From: a virus
IMG/VR virus record: IMGVR_UViG_3300025168_000600
Location: 1-25,472 of that record
Strand: one strand, 5' to 3'
Length of the DNA stretch: 25,472 bases
The notes under the pieces are model-generated. The model was not told the DNA's origin. It was given only the letters and a program-made list of their open reading frames with translations, and made no database searches. Position numbers and translations under genes: made by a program. This document shows positions 23,486 through 25,472 of the stretch, piece after piece (the stretch's first letter is position 1; each line of letters starts with the position of its first letter).

Positions 23486-24100
23486 CTATTCTCCTAGTTG
23501 AGGCCAATCATTTAGTATTGCAAGAGTATTTACTGTCCCATCTTCGTTATAAGTAGAAGTATTAAGAGCAATAAAATTATCCATAGTTGTACAGTTAGTA
23601 ACAGCTGTTTCCATTTCTTCTGCTTTTACTCTGATAGCATCTCTGTATGTTTGTATGTTAGCAGGAATTTCTGTGCCATTATCAGACTTACGTATGATAG
23701 CCCAATCAGTTTGTGCAAGATAAGATGCTTGTTGAGATTTAATTTTTTGAATAGTATTAGATTTTAATCCTCTATTAATTACTTGATTACCATCTTTATC
23801 TGAGATAAGATTAAAATCTTCATCTACTGCATCTTCATCTTCAAGTTTAATATCTCCAGCTTTTTCAATAGACTCTACAACATTGTCTCCAACTACTGCA
23901 TAAGTAGGATCATAAGATATGTAATAATTAGAATCATATTTAGGAGCCATGATAACATCATAGATACCTAACGATAACCTTTCTTCTTTAGTCCATATAG
24001 TAAAAATAGAACGAGGATGTTGCACCCCATTCTCATCTACTATACTTTTTGGATGTGCAATAATCTTACTTACACTTCCATCTTTTACTAGTGCCCACAT
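23486..24100 (-). CDS. Tail-fibre-assembly-like protein, 204 aa
   Basis: Begins MWALVKDGSVSKIIAHPKSI with SIFTIWTKEERLSLGIYDV, a motif found in tail fibre accessory proteins. The C-terminal half (KSNTIQKIKSQQASYLAQTDWAIIRKSD, then AIRVKAEEMETAVTNC) resembles the helical domain of tail fibre assembly chaperones and the DUF4376 type. It may help fold or trimerise neighbouring fibre proteins or be part of the fibre itself. AAGGAG lies 7 nt before the ATG. It is placed between two fibre genes, which fits a chaperone. Confidence 0.7.
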   Translation of the reverse strand: MWALVKDGSVSKIIAHPKSIVDENGVQHPRSIFTIWTKEERLSLGIYDVIMAPKYDSNYYISYDPTYAVVGDNVVESIEKAGDIKLEDEDAVDEDFNLISDKDGNQVINRGLKSNTIQKIKSQQASYLAQTDWAIIRKSDNGTEIPANIQTYRDAIRVKAEEMETAVTNCTTMDNFIALNTSTYNEDGTVNTLAILNDWPQLGE

Positions 24101-24144
24101 TTTATTTCTCCTTTAGTTATAATTTGTATTTTATCATATTAATT

Positions 24145-25472
24145 CTACCTAGCCAATGAGTACTTAAAGGGATTGTGTGCAAATGCTAAGTAGATATAAT
24201 TTCTACCACTACCATTAAAAGCCACATGATCAGTTCTCATCTTTACCCCATTAGAAAGAAAATCTATTTTTGCTAAGTCTCCACTTTCTTCTACACCAGC
24301 TGTATCTGGATTTAAATATTTATCCATAACATTAAAAGTTTCTCTAGCACTATCATAAACAATCCAGTTGTTTGCATTACCAGTATCTTTTATCATAAAC
24401 CAAGCAGGTTTAAATCCCATATAAATAAATGTACCATCATCACCACCATTACCAGTATAATTATTTGCTGCAATATACCCCTCTACATTTGTAAAACAAA
24501 AAGCTACCATGTCTTTACTACTAGGATTTATATTACTATTTACCTCAAAAACACTTGATGTGTTTCCACTAGGTACAAAAAGATTACTACCTACACTATA
24601 AGTACCATTACTATTAAGGTACATTCTACTATTATCAGCAGGAAAAGCTCCAGCAGTTCCCATATTTTTATGGAATACTGTCCAATCCATTAATGCAGCA
24701 CCAGATGTAAATGGTTTACATATTAACATTGAAGGTGCTGCATTAAGACCATGACCAAGAGTAACTGAACCTCCAGTACCAGTCCATGTTACAACACTAA
24801 AACCACCACTAGGATCTACTTCTACTGTAGTATCTATTGACCCTGTAGTATTTGTACTTGTTGTTCCACCATTAGCCACCCATTTATAATTTACATAAGT
24901 TTGACCACTTGCATTCACTTGACCATAACCTGTTAATGTTAAAGCACTTTCTGTAGGAGCAGCAGTATAAGGACCACTAACACCTTGGTTTGCGTACCAA
25001 GCTGATGTATTAAATTCTCCAAAGGAATCATAATCTCCATTATTATATCCTTGAGTCCAAACATTCCAGTTATTACCAGAGTTACGTTGTCTAATAATAC
25101 TTAAAGAAGGTTTCTTTGCCATGTCTATAGTTATTGATCTGCCTGAATTACCATCACCTGTCCAAATTTTAGGACTAAATAATTTTTGTGGAAAATTATC
25201 TTCAGTTTGTGCAGGGTCTACTTCTGCTGCTACTGGTAAATTGCCAGAACACATAGCTAAGAATCCTGATGCTATAGTTTTTGGAGTATAATAAAAATTA
25301 CCATAACCTGTATTATCACTATTACCTTGTGCTGTTTTTGCTCCTGCAAAAGTTCCATCTTGTCCTGCGTTTAATATAGATGTTCCATTTCCATTATACC
25401 CAGCAACCCATAAAGATAAAGTTGTTCCTGCTGTAAAAGTATCTCCTGCATTAGCTCCTGTTGCTGGATTAC
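24145..25472 (-). CDS. Tail/receptor-binding protein, C-terminal portion; 5' end beyond the right edge
   Basis: A frame from TAA near 24145 stays open to the window edge (441 visible residues), so the ATG at 25254 is internal, not the start. Upstream of it the frame continues with a SPRY-like end (NAGQDGTFAGAKTAQ; GYGNFYYTPKTIASGFLAM). Then comes CSGNLPVAAEVDPAQTEDNF, closely matching CSGNLPIDATVDPAQTEDNF in the 852-aa gene, and a shared C-terminal domain (VAFCFTNVEGYIAANNYTGN; FIYMGFKPAWFMIK; FLSNGVKMRT). It is therefore a paralogue whose N-terminal region is outside the window. Probable receptor binding. Confidence 0.82.
   Translation of the reverse strand, partial: NPATGANAGDTFTAGTTLSLWVAGYNGNGTSILNAGQDGTFAGAKTAQGNSDNTGYGNFYYTPKTIASGFLAMCSGNLPVAAEVDPAQTEDNFPQKLFSPKIWTGDGNSGRSITIDMAKKPSLSIIRQRNSGNNWNVWTQGYNNGDYDSFGEFNTSAWYANQGVSGPYTAAPTESALTLTGYGQVNASGQTYVNYKWVANGGTTSTNTTGSIDTTVEVDPSGGFSVVTWTGTGGSVTLGHGLNAAPSMLICKPFTSGAALMDWTVFHKNMGTAGAFPADNSRMYLNSNGTYSVGSNLFVPSGNTSSVFEVNSNINPSSKDMVAFCFTNVEGYIAANNYTGNGGDDGTFIYMGFKPAWFMIKDTGNANNWIVYDSARETFNVMDKYLNPDTAGVEESGDLAKIDFLSNGVKMRTDHVAFNGSGRNYIYLAFAHNPFKYSLAR

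Noticed and set aside
25252-25254. ATG as start of the right-edge tail gene
   Set aside because: The frame continues upstream without a stop to the window edge and keeps matching SPRY-like sequence, so this Met is internal.
1-25472. CRISPR arrays, insertion sequences, integrase or attachment sites
   Set aside because: No regularly spaced direct repeats, no transposase or recombinase motifs, and no tRNA gene that could serve as an attachment site were seen.

Overview
The window is a piece of an AT-rich double-stranded DNA phage genome, most likely a marine, short-tailed (podovirus-type) phage of an alphaproteobacterial host. Evidence: a contiguous late block of tail-fibre, gp10/tail-tubular-like and very large internal-virion-type proteins with no tape-measure gene; the C-terminus of a class II (B12-dependent) ribonucleotide reductase; phage-type lysis genes; tight head-to-tail packing with stop/start overlaps; and a PqqA-like peptide whose closest remembered relatives are alphaproteobacterial. 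The phage assignment is strong. The podovirus and host assignments are inference, since terminase, portal, capsid and polymerase genes lie outside the window.

Layout. Positions 1-1233 are read rightward: the 3' end of nrdJ, a 49-aa unknown gene, an FkbM-type methyltransferase and a 53-aa charged helical protein with its own promoter-like sequence. A 12-bp hairpin at 1242-1280 sits between this arm and everything else, which is read leftward from beyond the right edge down to 1367. In transcription order (right to left) the late arm holds: a LamG/SPRY-type tail protein open at the right edge, a tail-fibre-assembly-like protein, another fibre protein, an 852-aa LamG-SPRY tail protein paralogous to the first, a small helical/TM protein, a fibre protein, a polyglycine adhesin-like protein, a gp10/tail-tubular-like protein, a small tail protein, three internal-virion-type proteins plus a GNAT-like protein (604, 140, 690 and 1941 aa), a glycosyltransferase, a 727-aa three-domain glycosyltransferase/methyltransferase-like/Maf (DUF115) fusion, a 99-aa unknown, a holin-like protein, a 24-aa PqqA-like peptide, an overlapping i-spanin/o-spanin pair, a Cys-rich 48-aa protein and three more small proteins, two of them very basic.

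How the parts may work together: the late operon builds the tail and receptor-binding apparatus and the proteins ejected with the DNA, then lyses the cell (holin-like gene and spanins). Between virion and lysis genes lies a glycan-modification pair (GT plus GT-MT-Maf fusion), which could decorate the virion or host surface glycans. The rightward arm serves nucleotide supply. The most notable items are the phage-borne PqqA-like precursor (no pqqB-E in view, so host enzymes would be needed), the three-domain glycan enzyme with an altered methyltransferase motif, and several compact small genes under 50 codons.
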